Made by a program: the position numbers and the translations under genes
Origin: Congeria kusceri
Lineage: Eukaryota; Mollusca; Bivalvia; Myida; Dreissenidae
Reading direction: 5' to 3'
NCBI GenBank assembly: GCA_027627225.1
Contig: CM051025.1
Coordinates: 74,785,974 to 74,849,973 of the forward strand
Length of the DNA: 64,000 bases
Notes under the pieces: generated by a model
What the model was told of the DNA's origin: nothing
The model's database searches: none
Seen by the model: only the letters and a program-made list of their open reading frames with translations
In this document: piece by piece, positions 49,331-60,875 of the stretch
Position numbering within the stretch: the stretch's first letter is position 1
Layout of the letters: every line of letters begins with the position of its first letter

Positions 49331-49849
49331 TATGTGTACCCTTCTAAAATATACTAACACTTCCACCGTCACAATTCCTCATATGAATACTACTAACACT
49401 ACCAAAACCACAACTACTACTCCTCTGATGAGAAATAAAACTACCATAACCACTACCATAACCACTACTATTCTTACGACAACCAATACCGCTTCCACTA
49501 AGACAAGTACTACAGGTACTAACGATTCTAAAAAAACGTATACTCATTTAAATATAACTACCACTGCTATCATCATTGCTACTTTTCTAAATTTCGAACT
49601 ACTACCAACACCGCATTAATCACCATTACTACAACTGCTCCTACAACGTTTACTACTAAGGCTAAACAAATTAAAGAATTTTTCTCAGGCAGCACTGCAA
49701 CGTGTTTTATGTCACGCCGCAAATTTGATTTAATGCCAAATTTTACGATCGCACCCCGGTTTTAAAGCAACAGTCCAGAAATATGTTAAGAACAAGATTC
49801 TGTGTTGGATAAACACACATGCCCCCGGTTGGTGCTGGATAGCCCATTT

Positions 49850-50262
49850 CTTAGTCCAAATTAGGTAACGGTCAAGGTCAAAGTGAGGTTGGGTGATATG
49901 GGTGGATTGGGGATGGTCATAAACAACAACTGTGTAAGTATCCAAGTGTTGGAGCAAGCGATGTTGGTGCTAGACGAAACGGTAAAATCTAGTTAACCAA
50001 GAAACAGCCCATTTGAATTATTCTAAATGCAAATTAGGTCAAGGTCAAGGTCAAAGTGAGTTGGGTGATATGGGTGGATAGGGAATGGTCATAAACAACA
50101 ACTGTTTAAGTATCCAAGTATTGTAGTAAGAGGTGTTGGTGCTAGACGAAACGGTAAAATCTACTTAACTTTGTCACGGACGGACGGACGGACGAACGAA
50201 AGGACGGACGGACAGGACAATCACTGTATGCCTCTCGCATCAAGATGCCGGGTGCATAAAAA
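49850..50262 (+). repeat. AGGTCAAGGTCAAAG dispersed repeat, copy 2
   Basis: Same family as 18091-18400, with two internal subunits (each with GGTCAAGGTCAAAGTGAG, GGTGATATGGGTGGAT, AACAACTGT and GGTGCTAGACGAAACGGTAA). It ends in a GGAC run, GCATCAAGATGCCGGGTGC and an A-run. The second subunit has three AGGTCA-type half sites in a row (about 50036-50055). Confidence 0.85.
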
Positions 50263-50265
50263 AAA

Positions 50266-51660
50266 ACTTTACAGAAATAATTTCTAATAGGAATGTTACC
50301 TATCAAAATACAGAAAAAAAAACATTGACATCGGTGCAATAACAACGTTTTGATAACTTTCTGTCGTCCATTTTCTGTATGCGATAACTGGTGATGTCTC
50401 CGCATGGAATGAACAAGCATTTTCATTATAATTGTATATTTCGTTCGAACCAAGCGCTTTTGAACAAAGAATGTATATAATGCCTTTCGTAAATAAGAAA
50501 CAGATTTCAGATAAATAAACATCATAAAGTTTCATACGAACTATTTCTAAATTGCGATGTTTTAAATTATGTTTTATAGACAGCGGCTTTACACTAATCT
50601 ACATTTTAACTTTGCGGAATAAGGGTAACAATTTCGGTATTTTCAGCAACTTTCTTCCATCTGATTTAATATTATCTGATATACACAAATTGTGAAATTA
50701 TGTTTAAATCTCAACTTATAAAAAAAATGTCATATCCGATGCGGAATATTTATAAATATCGTCTAATTGTTAATTTCAACTTTTTTCGTAGACGGATTTG
50801 TTTGTTTAACAGCATTCCATATTTTTAAAAGAAAATCTGTGTCAATAAGTTTATGGAAACGAACGAAAATTCCAGTCGCATTGACAAGTGTTGCAGTATA
50901 CTAGGGTTTTCCTTTCCAAGAATTGTTGGTGATTTTATTTTGGCAAAAATAATTCCTATTTTTTACAGTAATAAAAATATGAATTACGTAAAATTCTAAT
51001 AGATGGACTTCTATGTTGATGGTATATCAATTTGAAGGCACTTATGTTATTTATGAAGATTCAAATTTATTGCCTTTTTACGTCTGCTTGCTTAAATGAC
51101 CGTATGTAGCATGAGCAAATAATAAATCTATATTTTGAATTTATAAAAAGGTATATTGTTGTACTAATTAAAATTGACTTTAATCTGTACTTATTTACTT
51201 ATTTAAATAAGTCATTACTTAGTGCCCATAGAAAAGAGTAGAAGAAAAAGAAAAAAAATACTTCAATAAAAAAAGCGCCCTCCCTCATCATGTTTTAGGA
51301 AAAGGTGCCTGAGAAACAATTCAGTAACTTTTGTTACCTAACATACCACCACCTCCTCTGCTAAAATTCTGGCTTTTACTAACACTAATATCACAATCAT
51401 TACTTATTCTCCTCCGACTACAACAAATAGTATAAGTATCTGAAGTAGTAATACTAATAATAGTTAGAGATATATTAAGACATGGTATTTACAACGATTG
51501 TATACAACTTAATTTAATTTATTCCGATATTTCATAAATTTATGTATAAAAGTAAGCTTTTATTGCGAGTTCATGATTATTTTTCCGCTAGTTTGCTGTT
51601 TCAAATTTTAAACACACAGTTATAAATATTCAAAAAAAACCTTCCGCAAGTTCACTGCAC
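50266..51660. other. AT-rich spacer
   Basis: No coding, RNA or repeat feature recognised. At 51340-51480 there is a degenerate ACT-type patch (TCTCCTCCGACTACAACAAA) related to the mega-array. Confidence 0.4.
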
Positions 51661-51785
51661 AGACAGCAGCAAACGTGTCAAGACTTGATATATGACCATT
51701 AAAAATCCCAATGGAGCCATTTAATTTCGCGGCATAATAATACTAATGAAGGCTAACGGAACAATCGGGCAATACACATCAAAAT
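51661..51785 (+). repeat. Conserved block preceding ACT repeats, copy 3
   Basis: Matches 42251-42372 at CTTGATATATG, CCATTTAATTT, AATGAAGGCTAAC and GCAATACACA. Weak ACT repeats (51840-51930) follow. From 51786 to 52744 nothing else is recognised. Confidence 0.65.
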
Positions 51786-52744
51786 ATCCCCTACTAACTA
51801 GAACTCTAATATCTTTTACATTTAGTACCACTGGCATAAGTTTACAACTACTACTACAACAAAAGGCAACAACAACCACTGCTTCTAATAGTACTACTGC
51901 TACAACTGCAATTGATGCCGCTGCAACTTTTTGAGCTGTTGGTGAAAATAGTACTAAAAGTACGCCTGTTACAACTACAACTACATACTATACATACTAC
52001 TTTCACTACATTAATAATATTAAAAACTATTTAATTATTATTATACATAAGACAGCCACCAATAATAATTAAGCAGTATAAATACTGGTCGTTATACTTT
52101 AAATATATACACCATAAAATTATGTTAAACGTTCGGACACGGTTCAGATAAACGATTGGGTGAGGTTTTCAAATAAAATTATTGGGTCAAGTTTAAATAA
52201 GTATATGGTTCAATAATTGTGATGACATATTTTGTGATATCCTTATGGCTAGATCCTTTATGCTAGATGTTAAATACTGTTATAAAAGTATAAAAAATAT
52301 ATTATAATTTTGGTATAATAAGTAGTATTTGCAACGTTATTATTATAATTAGTGTTTGTAAATCATTACAATAATGACTAAAACATGACTTCTTTAAAAT
52401 TGAAAGTTATTAGACTGATTTCAAAGAATAATATCTCAGTTATTAAATCCACGTTTGCTGTACCTAAACTTGACGTACATTTGTTACATAATGGTAGTAA
52501 ATAATTAAAAGTATATTTTAAATTTTACTAAATCAAGCGTGATATTGCGTAAAATACGTTATGTAATTTATCTTGATAGTTCCACAATTCTAAGGTATAC
52601 AATCAAAATAAGGGAATTTTTTATTTGGAGAAGACACATTCGTTCTTAAAAATAAATATTCGTACACAAATTAACTAAATATTTTTAACTTGCTGATTTA
52701 CTTATTTTCAGCATGCGTCTATAAAAGCAAAGTATTTGTATTAT

Positions 52745-52995
52745 AGTGTCACCCCTCGCGATTAAGGGCCAGCCTGTTTTGACTTATGATACACCTTTAC
52801 TTATGAACATCATTACTCCCGAGTCCTATGGTATATGCCGCGCGCTTATCAGGAAGGCAATCGGAGCCCCTTCATTTAACCAACTGCTGGGTAGGCAATC
52901 GGCCATATCAGAACAAGCCCTGTTTGAGACTCGAACCTTCGACCTCCCGCTACGTAGGATAACGCCCTAACGACTAGGGCAGTAGGACAAAGAGA
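52745..52995 (-). repeat. tRNA-derived SINE
   Basis: On the minus strand the head reads TGCCCTAGTCGTTAGGGCG (A-box region) and GGTTCGAGTCT (B-box), a clear tRNA-type promoter at about 52900-52985, followed by a body of about 150 bp ending near 52745. The head differs from the SINE at 6995, so at least two SINE families are present. Flanks 52996-53527 show nothing else. Confidence 0.75.
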
Positions 52996-53527
52996 CGGCC
53001 ATAGAGCTATATTACATAATATCATAAAATAGGCCACATATCATGCATCTGCTAGATGCTATGGTTATGTCTAACGAACATGAATGTAACATGCTTACTT
53101 AAACCGCATGTACACTGGGTGTCACGTATTTTACGTAGGTAAGAAATTATGTCCGCTAAGGCGTTATTTAGGCATTGAATTGACAATGTTAACATTTACT
53201 ATGAATCATGTTCATATTATATTCAACATCATCGTATAATGTCCAAAGAAAATAGACACTGTAATGTACGGTACTGTATGGTTTTAGGCATTTCTATAAA
53301 ATGAAAATCTTGTATGTGAATCTTAAAAATATAAGTTCAATATTTAAGCATATGTGGTTGCTTTTTAAGGGTATCACAAAAGAATACGATATAATACTTG
53401 TATTTGATACTTGTAATAAACATGCCAAACTTTAACTTAACATATTGCGTTCAACCTTCTACAAAAAACACTTTACAAAACACTTGACAAAACAATTTAC
53501 GTTCGTACCCCGTGAAAGTTTAACATA

Positions 53528-53575
53528 ATTGTGGGGTAAATATATTTAATATAAAACACCCCGCATTTTCAGTGA
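53528..53575 (-). repeat. Hairpin cassette, inverted copy
   Basis: Reverse complement reads AATGCGGGGTG, an AT-rich loop, then ACCCCACAATTATG. This is the same core as the cassettes in the ACT region but in the opposite orientation, and a short ACT/GTT-type patch (53640-53720) lies beside it. Confidence 0.75.
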
Positions 53576-53879
53576 TCAACAGCAAACATATAGTTAATTG
53601 CATCCGGATTAGCTGAAGTTAATACAGATGTTGAACTAATATACTAACAGTATCAATGACAGTAGTAGTAGTGTTAGTACTAGTATTTATTTTTGTTGTT
53701 GTAGATGGTGTTGTTGGTGGTGATGTATTGTATACAAGAGCTGTCGGAGGAAAGCGCGCTCGACTTTTCTTGTGCTTGTCAGAGTTACTGGCTAAAACAA
53801 GAAACATGGAAATTCCACGAAAACCAAAATTTCAAACGAAATGCATTAAAGTCAGCACATCAATATAATTTTTAGTAAT

Positions 53880-54140
53880 GGTAAAATTAACTTTGACCCC
53901 ACCCACCCCAAATGCAATCCCAAGCGAGGTCTCGATATAAGGTATATATGAATCAATTTTCATTAAAATATCTCAATGCGTTCTCAAGCGGAAACCATTT
54001 TTCTAATTTTATTAACAGTGACCTTGACCCCACCCACCCCATATTCAATTCCACGCCAGGTCTCGATATAAGATAACTATGTATTAAGTTTCATTAAAAT
54101 ATCTCTATGCGTTCTCAAGTTATTGAGCGGAAACAATTTT
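53880..54140. repeat. Tandem duplication, ~125-bp unit
   Basis: Two units share GACCTTGACCCCACCCACCC, AGGTCTCGATATAAG, TTCATTAAAATATCTC and TGCGTTCTCAAG (starting at about 53890 and 54019). This looks like a fragment of a dispersed repeat. Each unit carries TGACCTTGA, an inverted nuclear-receptor-type half site, or close to it. Confidence 0.8.
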
Positions 54141-54199
54141 TCTATTTTTAGTATATTAGGATATTTAGGTATATTTATTTAGCAGGAGTTTATATATGG

Positions 54200-54948
54200 A
54201 CTGGAAAGTCGACTTTGCATAATTTTATTAACGACGATTTGTTTGACCTTTTACAAAATGATATTTGTTTATTTGAAACTCGAGAAAATGTATTTTTAAC
54301 GGGTGATTTTAATGCCAGGGTCAGAAGCGGGGATAAAACAGATTATATTATTTGTGACAAACCAATTATAGAATTTGATAGCGATGAATATTTACCTGAC
54401 AATCAGTCGAGTTTCGATGGACATAATCCATAATAAATACGGTATTAAATTGCTAGACTTATGTAATTCAAACTGCGTTAGAATTGCTAATGGAAGGCTT
54501 GGAAACCATTATAATATTGGAAATTTTACTTGTTCATTGTGATCGAGTGTTATTGATTATCTAATGTTGAGTGAATGTTACTTTGGTAAATTGAGCAATT
54601 GTTGTGCAAACTCTTTTAATTAATGGTTGGATCATGCATCGCTCTCTTTCAAATTAATTGTGGCAGTGTGTATTATAGTAATGAAAATGACAACACACGA
54701 ACTAGTATTAAATGGAATGAAAGTATGTGGAATGAATTTGGACGTGGTATAATCTCAAAATTGTCTTGATTTAATTCTTTAACACTAGGCACAGATTTCG
54801 TGAATCGTTAAATAACAACCTACATCAGCTACGTGATTTAAATAACAGTAATACGACCGATCAGGTAAATCTGCTCATGAGCTTCATACATGAGAAAGCA
54901 GCACGAGTTTTCAGTAAAACGTCCTCACGTAGTCATTCACACAATTAG
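54200..54948 (+). pseudogene. Non-LTR retrotransposon, endonuclease part
   Basis: The frame 54215-54433 contains VFLTGDFNARVRSGDKTDY, the GDFNAR motif of APE-type endonucleases. Traces in other frames continue through LLDLCNSNCVRIANG (about 54450) and SSVIDYLMLSECYFG (about 54545), the region that ends such endonucleases. Further decayed coding (KWNESMWNEFG near 54713) reaches a break at 54948, where a 5.9-kb element was inserted. The retrotransposon resumes at 60876. N-terminal endonuclease sequence and any ORF1 are not recognised upstream. Confidence 0.8.
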
Positions 54949-55889
54949 GGTCCAATGTCGTTTCTTACGATTACAAAATTTAAAGTCCAGTCAAAACCGG
55001 ACCCCTGGGCCGATTTGACTCAAACTTGGAACATAAGTAGGGGGGAGCTAGCCCTTTCCAAAAATACCAACCTTTCCAAATTAGGCACAGGATTAGGGGC
55101 CCAAAGGGGTCACCGACTTTGAGCGTAAGAAACGACGTAAATCCTGTGCCCTAGTCCGAAAACGCGATATGGTTGAGACCCCCGGGGGGTGGGGAACTTC
55201 TAGCCTAATCATACCACCTAACCCAAAAAAGTGGGAAAAGCCGACCCCTAAAAGTGAAGAAATCGATTTTGGGGGTACTAGGGGTGTAATATAGTCAGTT
55301 AACTTACATAGACTGTATTTGGCAACTATCGGTGACCTTTATCAAGGTCAAGTGACCCCTATACTATGGGCATCGTTGGAAAGGTCTCGAATGGACCTAC
55401 ATGGAACAGTTTGAATTTTGGGGATCGAACGTACCGTTCCGGAGTTATGGCCCTTACCAGTTCGATACATGAATTTTAGTGCGTTTCTTACGCTCAAACG
55501 GCTCGGGCAAATCTAATGCTCCGTAATTCTGTGATCTGGATCCCTGATATCTCGTATATAGGTGAAGGTGCTGGATATCTACAACGTCCGGGGGGTCCGA
55601 CAGGGGGTAAGGGGGGGTAATAAGAAAGTTTTGGGCCTTTTTTGGGCCGATTTCTTATTTCTTTTTTCCAAATCGGGCCCTTTTACGAACTCTGGTGGTT
55701 TTATTTCGCAATTAATGCCAAATTATTTAATGTTTTCTGAAATGTGCACTAATTTCCTACAACAGGACATTTATTTATTTTAAATGGGCCCAAAAATGAA
55801 CGTGTTATAGTACTTAGAAGTCGTGTGAGACACGTTTTTTAGGTTACACATCACTAAAAGTGAAAAAATACCACCCCTTGATCCACTAT

Positions 55890-57075
55890 ATAGGGACAGA
55901 GTACATTGTAATGATATATATCATTGGAAAGGTATTTAAAAATCAGACGGAAATTCAAGAAAATATTGATGAAAAGATGTATGGTGTTCCGTGGGGGTCT
56001 GAAACCCCTCTGCATACGATATTTTGACAGTATTTTAGCCATTTTTAAATTACCAAAATTCGAATTCTGACAATATGTGTCTGAAACTGATATATATGGG
56101 TAGTAAATAGTACCACGGATCTTTTGACATGCAGTTTGGGGTATATGGGTGCCAGAGGGTCGGAATAGGGTGTGTCAAAGTGAGGGGCTCTGAGAATAAA
56201 AGCGTATTTTGGCCATTTTTCACGTTTTTTTTACTTTTAACATAAATATCATCCACAATTCTTGACTTAGCTATATGAAAATTATAATAATGATGGATAG
56301 TTGTGTACCTGAATTCTTGACTCCGGGGATGAAGGCAAATATAGCCCGGGGGTCGGGCTAGGGGCGTTCAAAGTGACCACCCCTATGGTATTTTTGCCGA
56401 AATAAACGTAAATAGAAAAAATGGTCACTATCTAGGCACTATATACAGACGAAGTACCTAGTAACCTTAGGTACCACTAGAAAGGTAATAAAAAATGAGG
56501 CAGAAAATTGAAAAAATAATTAATAAAAAATGTATGGTGTTCCATATATGTCCCAAAAACCGATTTTTACTATATTTTGACCGTATTTTTTACTGTTAAA
56601 AATTAATTTTATTCAGAATGCTGGGAATATGTGTCTGAAACTTATATTAATGAGTAGTAAAAAGTACCACGGATCTGTTGACATGCGGTTTGGGGTATAT
56701 GGATGCCTGAGGGTCGGAATAGGGTGTGTCAAAGGAGGGTCTCTGAGAATAAAAGCGTATTTTGGCCATTTTTCACGTTTTTTTTTGACTTCTAACATAA
56801 ATATCATCCGCAATTCTTGACTTAGCTATATGAAACTTGGAATATTGCTGGATAATTGTGTAGCTGATTCGTTTACACCGGGGTTGATGGCAGATACAGT
56901 CCTGGGGTCGGGCAACGGGGGCTCAAAGTGACCACCCCTTCGGTATTTTTCCCCAAATAGACGTATATAGATATTTATATAGTATTTTATTCCGAATGCT
57001 TTGAATATATGTGTCTCATACTTATAATAATGGGTAGTATAAAGTAACACTGATCATTTGACATGCGGTTTGATG
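55890..57075. repeat. 552-bp tandem repeat, ~2.2 units
   Basis: AATTCTTGACTTAGCTATAT occurs at 56259 and 56811; GTCTGAAACT..TAT at 56080 and 56632, distance 552. A partial third unit covers about 56993-57075. Unit features include GGGTCGGAATAGGGTGTGTC and AAAGCGTATTTTGGCCATTT. Confidence 0.9.
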
Positions 57076-57119
57076 TGTTTATGCACACTACACGCATCGG
57101 ACCTAACTCACAAACATCG

Positions 57120-57500
57120 GGTAATGTAAAGCGTAAAAAAGCCCAACATTTGGCCTGACCCCTCCCTCCTTTGCAAATCTATAGGACTTTAAGGGGCCAA
57201 GATACCCCCAAAATAACACCGGATTCGTGATCAGAAATGAATCCTAACATAGATTTGAACATCTTACGGTTGTATGTCGAGGTCACCGAAATACCCTAAA
57301 TTCCACCTGAAATTCCACCATCAGGGTAAAAATTTGGGTAAAAGGTCAAAGTTCAAGGACATCAATAAAACATCATTTTCCATGTTAGGATTCAATGCTG
57401 AACACAAATCTGAAATCCGTTTTGAGATATATTGTACCATGAAAAAGTTATTAGGGTCTTAGGGATCCCACCCCCTCGTGTTTCTTACGCTCAATTTTCG
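57120..57500 (+). repeat. 360-bp direct repeat, left copy (right copy 59240-59605)
   Basis: Both copies share CACCGGATTCGTG-like text, ATGAATCCTAACATAGATTT, TTACGGTTGTATGTCGAGGT and GGTAAAAGGTCAAAGTTCAA, and both end CCCACCCCCTCGTGTTTCTTACGCTCAA. They flank the GGAC-rich arrays. Confidence 0.9.
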
Positions 57501-59140
57501 GTCAAAACTTTTTCTTCAACAACTTTGAGTAGATAGTGGTTTCTATGGTAGAAAAAATCGCTGACCACAAATCCGGAGTCCGTTTTCAGCTATATTGCAC
57601 CGTTAAAACGTTATCAGGGTTTCCTCGATACCACCCGATAGCCATATACACGGACAGAAGGACAGACGGACGGACGGACAGACAGACATCGTTCCTAAAG
57701 TAGTTTTTAATGCTAAGCAAAAATGTGAAATCCGTTTTGAGCTATCTTAAACCGTTCAAAAGTTATAAGGGTTTCCTCCATACCACCCTATAGCCATATA
57801 CATTCACAAGACAGACGGACGGACGGACGGACGGACAGATGAACAAAAGGGCGATTGACCAAAGGGTAAAATTGTATGCTGAGCACGAATCTGAAATCCG
57901 TTTTGATATATATTGCACCGTTCAAAATTTATCAGGGTTTCCTGGATACCACCCTATAGCCAAGTACACGGACAGACGGACGGACGGACGAACGGACGGA
58001 CAGACACTGTTTTTAAAGGACAATTTAATTCTAAACACAAATGTGAAATCCGTTTTGAGATCTCTTAAACCATTTAAAAGTTATAGGGGCTTTCTGGAGC
58101 CCACCCCTCGCCATGAACACTCCTAAGACAGACGGACGGACGGACGGACAGAAAGACAGACACAAAGACGGACGGACGAATCAAAGGGTGAAATTGTATG
58201 CTGAGCACGAATCTGAAAGCCGTTTTGAGGTATATTGCACCGTTCAAAAGTTATAAGGGTTTCCTCCATACCACCCTATAGCCATATACACGGACAGACG
58301 GACGGACGGACAGACGAACGGAAGGGCGGATTGACATAAGGGTAAAATTGTATGCTGAGCAGGAATCTGAAATCCGTGTTGATATATATTGCACCGTTCA
58401 AAATTTATCAGGGTTTCCTGGATACCACCCTATAGCCAAGTACACGGACAGACGGACGAACGGACGAACGGACGGACAGACACTGTTTTTTAAGGACAAT
58501 TTAATTCTAAACACAAATGTGAAATCCGTTTTGAGATCTCTTAAACCGTTTAAAAGTTATAGGGGCTTTCTGGAGCCCACCCCTCGCTTTGAACACTCCT
58601 AAGACAGACGGACGGACGGACGGACAGACGGACAGACACACAGACGGACGGACGAACCAAAGGGTAAAATTGTATGCTGAGCACGAATCTGAAATCCGTT
58701 TTGAGATATATTGCACCGTTCAAAAGTTATAAGGGTTTCCTCCATACCACCCTATAGCCATATACACGGACAGACGGACGGACGGACGGACGGACGAACA
58801 GACATTTTTTAAAAAGTACAATTTAATTATAAACACGATTGTGAAATCCGTTTTGAGATCTCTTAAACCGTTTAAAAGTTATAGGGGCTTTCTGGAGCCC
58901 ACCCCTCGCCATGAACACTCCTAAGACAGACGGACGGACGGACGGACAGAAGGACAGACACAAAGACGGACGAACGAATCAAAAGGTAAAATTGTATGCT
59001 GAGCACGAATCTGAAGCCGTTTTGAGGAATATTGCACCGTTCAAAAGTTATAAGGGTTTCCTCCATACCACCCTATAGCCATATACACGGACAGACGGAC
59101 GGACGGACGGACGGACGGACGGACGAACAGAGGACGTTAT
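57500..59140. repeat. GGAC-rich tandem array
   Basis: Units of about 150-320 bp combine GAAATCCGTTTTGAGATATA, TTGCACCGTTCAAAAGTTAT, CCACCCTATAGCCATATACA and runs of (GGAC)n with occasional GACA. A second unit type reads TAAACCGTTTAAAAGTTATA and GGAGCCCACCCCTCGCC. Unit starts (AAAATTGTATGCTGAGCA) lie at about 57867, 58188, 58345, 58666 and 58986. Confidence 0.9.
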
Positions 59141-59807
59141 ACACTCCCTTTAGCGGTATTACTCGTATGTGGCACCCAGCGGCGCTCCACTTCCGGTACC
59201 AGACCGGAAGCCGGCTACCGTGAATCCTCGCCCAGTGTTGAGCGTAAGAAACCACATAATATTGCCTGACCCCTACCTCCTTTGTAGCTCCCTAATTCTT
59301 TAAGGGGTCCAGATACCCAAAAACTAACATCGGATTCGTGCTCAGCGATGAATCCTAACATAGATTTGAACATTTTACGGTTGTATGTCGAGGTCACCGA
59401 AATACCCTAAATTCCACCTGATGGTACCATCAGGGTAAAAATTTGGGTAAAAGGTCAAAGTTCAAGGACATCAATAAAACATCATTTTCCATGTTAGGAT
59501 TCAATGCTGAACACAAATCCGCGATCCGTTTTCAGATATATTGCACCGTTCAAAAGTTATAAGGGTATAATGGACCCCACCCCCTCGTGTTTCTTACGCT
59601 CAAAAATACCAAGACTTTTTTTTTTCCATTTGGACTTATTATCACTTTTTATGGTTTTATATGTACAGTTACACTTGTCCAGCCATCCTAGTAGACTAGC
59701 TTTCCACCAAAATGTCTGTATTGCAACGACTTAGACGTAAAACTATACATGTATTCACACTTTAAACCCTTCGGACGTGACTTTTGGTCATAGTTTTTGA
59801 CAAAATT

Positions 59808-60108
59808 CTTAGCGCAGCATCATTTCCTGCTTGTTTCCCATCAGTCTACACTGAAAACGCACACAAAATACAAATACAGACCAACAGGGGTTTCCTGCTA
59901 TGCATAACATATGTTACAACATGCGTTACCGGTGCGTTTTGACCCTAATCCTAATCCTAATCTTAGCGCAGCATCATTTCCTGCTTGTTTCCCATCAGTC
60001 TACACTGAAAACGCACACAAAATACAAATACAGACCATCAGGGGTTTCCTGCTATGCATAACATATGTTACAACATGCGTTACCGGTGCGTTTTGACCCT
60101 AATCCTAA
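59808..60108. repeat. 154-bp tandem duplication
   Basis: CTTAGCGCAGCATCATTTCC starts at 59808 and 59962. The units are almost identical through GTTACCGGTGCGTTTTGACC and the CCTAAT run that joins them. Confidence 0.95.
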
Positions 60109-60709
60109 CCCAAAATACTTGTACCCCCCCAGCAAACGATTATATCGTTTGCAACTACTTTGTGCCAATTAAATCCGACACTACAAACATTTAAAACCCT
60201 GCCAGGGTACGTGCCGTTTATGTAGGGTCGAAATAGGGGTAAAATACACTAACAGTACCCTGTTTCAAGTACCCCAAACACCCAGAAAAAAACGGTTAGC
60301 GCTTTCAATTTATATTTTTCTTTTTCACTATTCATCCTGTAACAATATTACACAAATTATATCAGATTGTAATTGAAAATAATTAATCGTCTCAAAATGC
60401 CGAATAAAATGTCGTTTCTTACGCATATTTTGGGTAATCTAACTTTTTTTTTTATATAACCCTTTAAATTATCTCCCCTTTTTTCTTGTTATGGCCCCTT
60501 AATTGTCTGTAACGCTCACGAAATTTGACCCCCATCTTATAAAAATAAAATTTGCGCACTTATTCCACCAAGAACCTACCACCCCCAGTCATTTTTCATA
60601 TATTCTTAACAAGGGGCAGATAACTGTCCAGGGTTTTATATTTTATCGCCCCTTAACTATTTATAACAAATACCACCATTTATATCCCCTAATATAACTA
60701 TTTATAATT

Positions 60710-60870
60710 TAAGCGTAAGAAACCCACTCGGCGTAAGAAACCACATACAAATCGTAAGAACCTACATCGGATCCTAACAGAGCGGAAGAAACAACATACA
60801 AATCGTAAGAAACGACATCGGATCCTAACTGAGCGTAAGAAACGACAAAAAAAGCGTAAGAAACCACATC
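60710..60870. repeat. Subterminal GCGTAAGAAACGACAT cluster
   Basis: At least six close copies of (A)GCGTAAGAAACSACAT in one orientation spaced 17-30 bp (60711, 60731, 60751, 60803, 60831, 60853), several joined by CGGATCCTAAC. The arrangement resembles subterminal transposase-binding repeats. Confidence 0.85.
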
Positions 60871-60875
60871 CGACC

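Larger units (their letters stand above)
54949..60875. mobile_element. 5.9-kb repeat-built insertion splitting the retrotransposon
   Basis: Starts GGTCCAATGTCGTTTCTTAC and ends, on the minus strand, GGTCGGATGTGGTTTCTTAC: an imperfect terminal inverted repeat with about 17 of 21 positions equal. The GTTTCTTACGC word recurs in both orientations at about 55121, 55481, 57478, 59241, 59587 and 60411, and at least six times in 60710-60870. Between them are a 552-bp tandem repeat, a 360-bp direct repeat pair, GGAC-rich arrays and a 154-bp duplication. No transposase or other protein frame is recognised. Flanking bases (AATTAG / AACTAA) give at best a degenerate target duplication. Probably a non-autonomous DNA transposon or a composite of nested ones. 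Confidence 0.7.

Noticed and set aside
57839..59397. Several 60-95 codon frames in the GGAC arrays
   Set aside because: They recur with the tandem units and on both strands; repeat-derived.
59930..60115. CCCTAATCCTAATCCTAAT run as interstitial telomeric repeat
   Set aside because: The unit is CCTAAT with few repeats, not TTAGGG/CCCTAA in phase; it is part of the 154-bp duplication.
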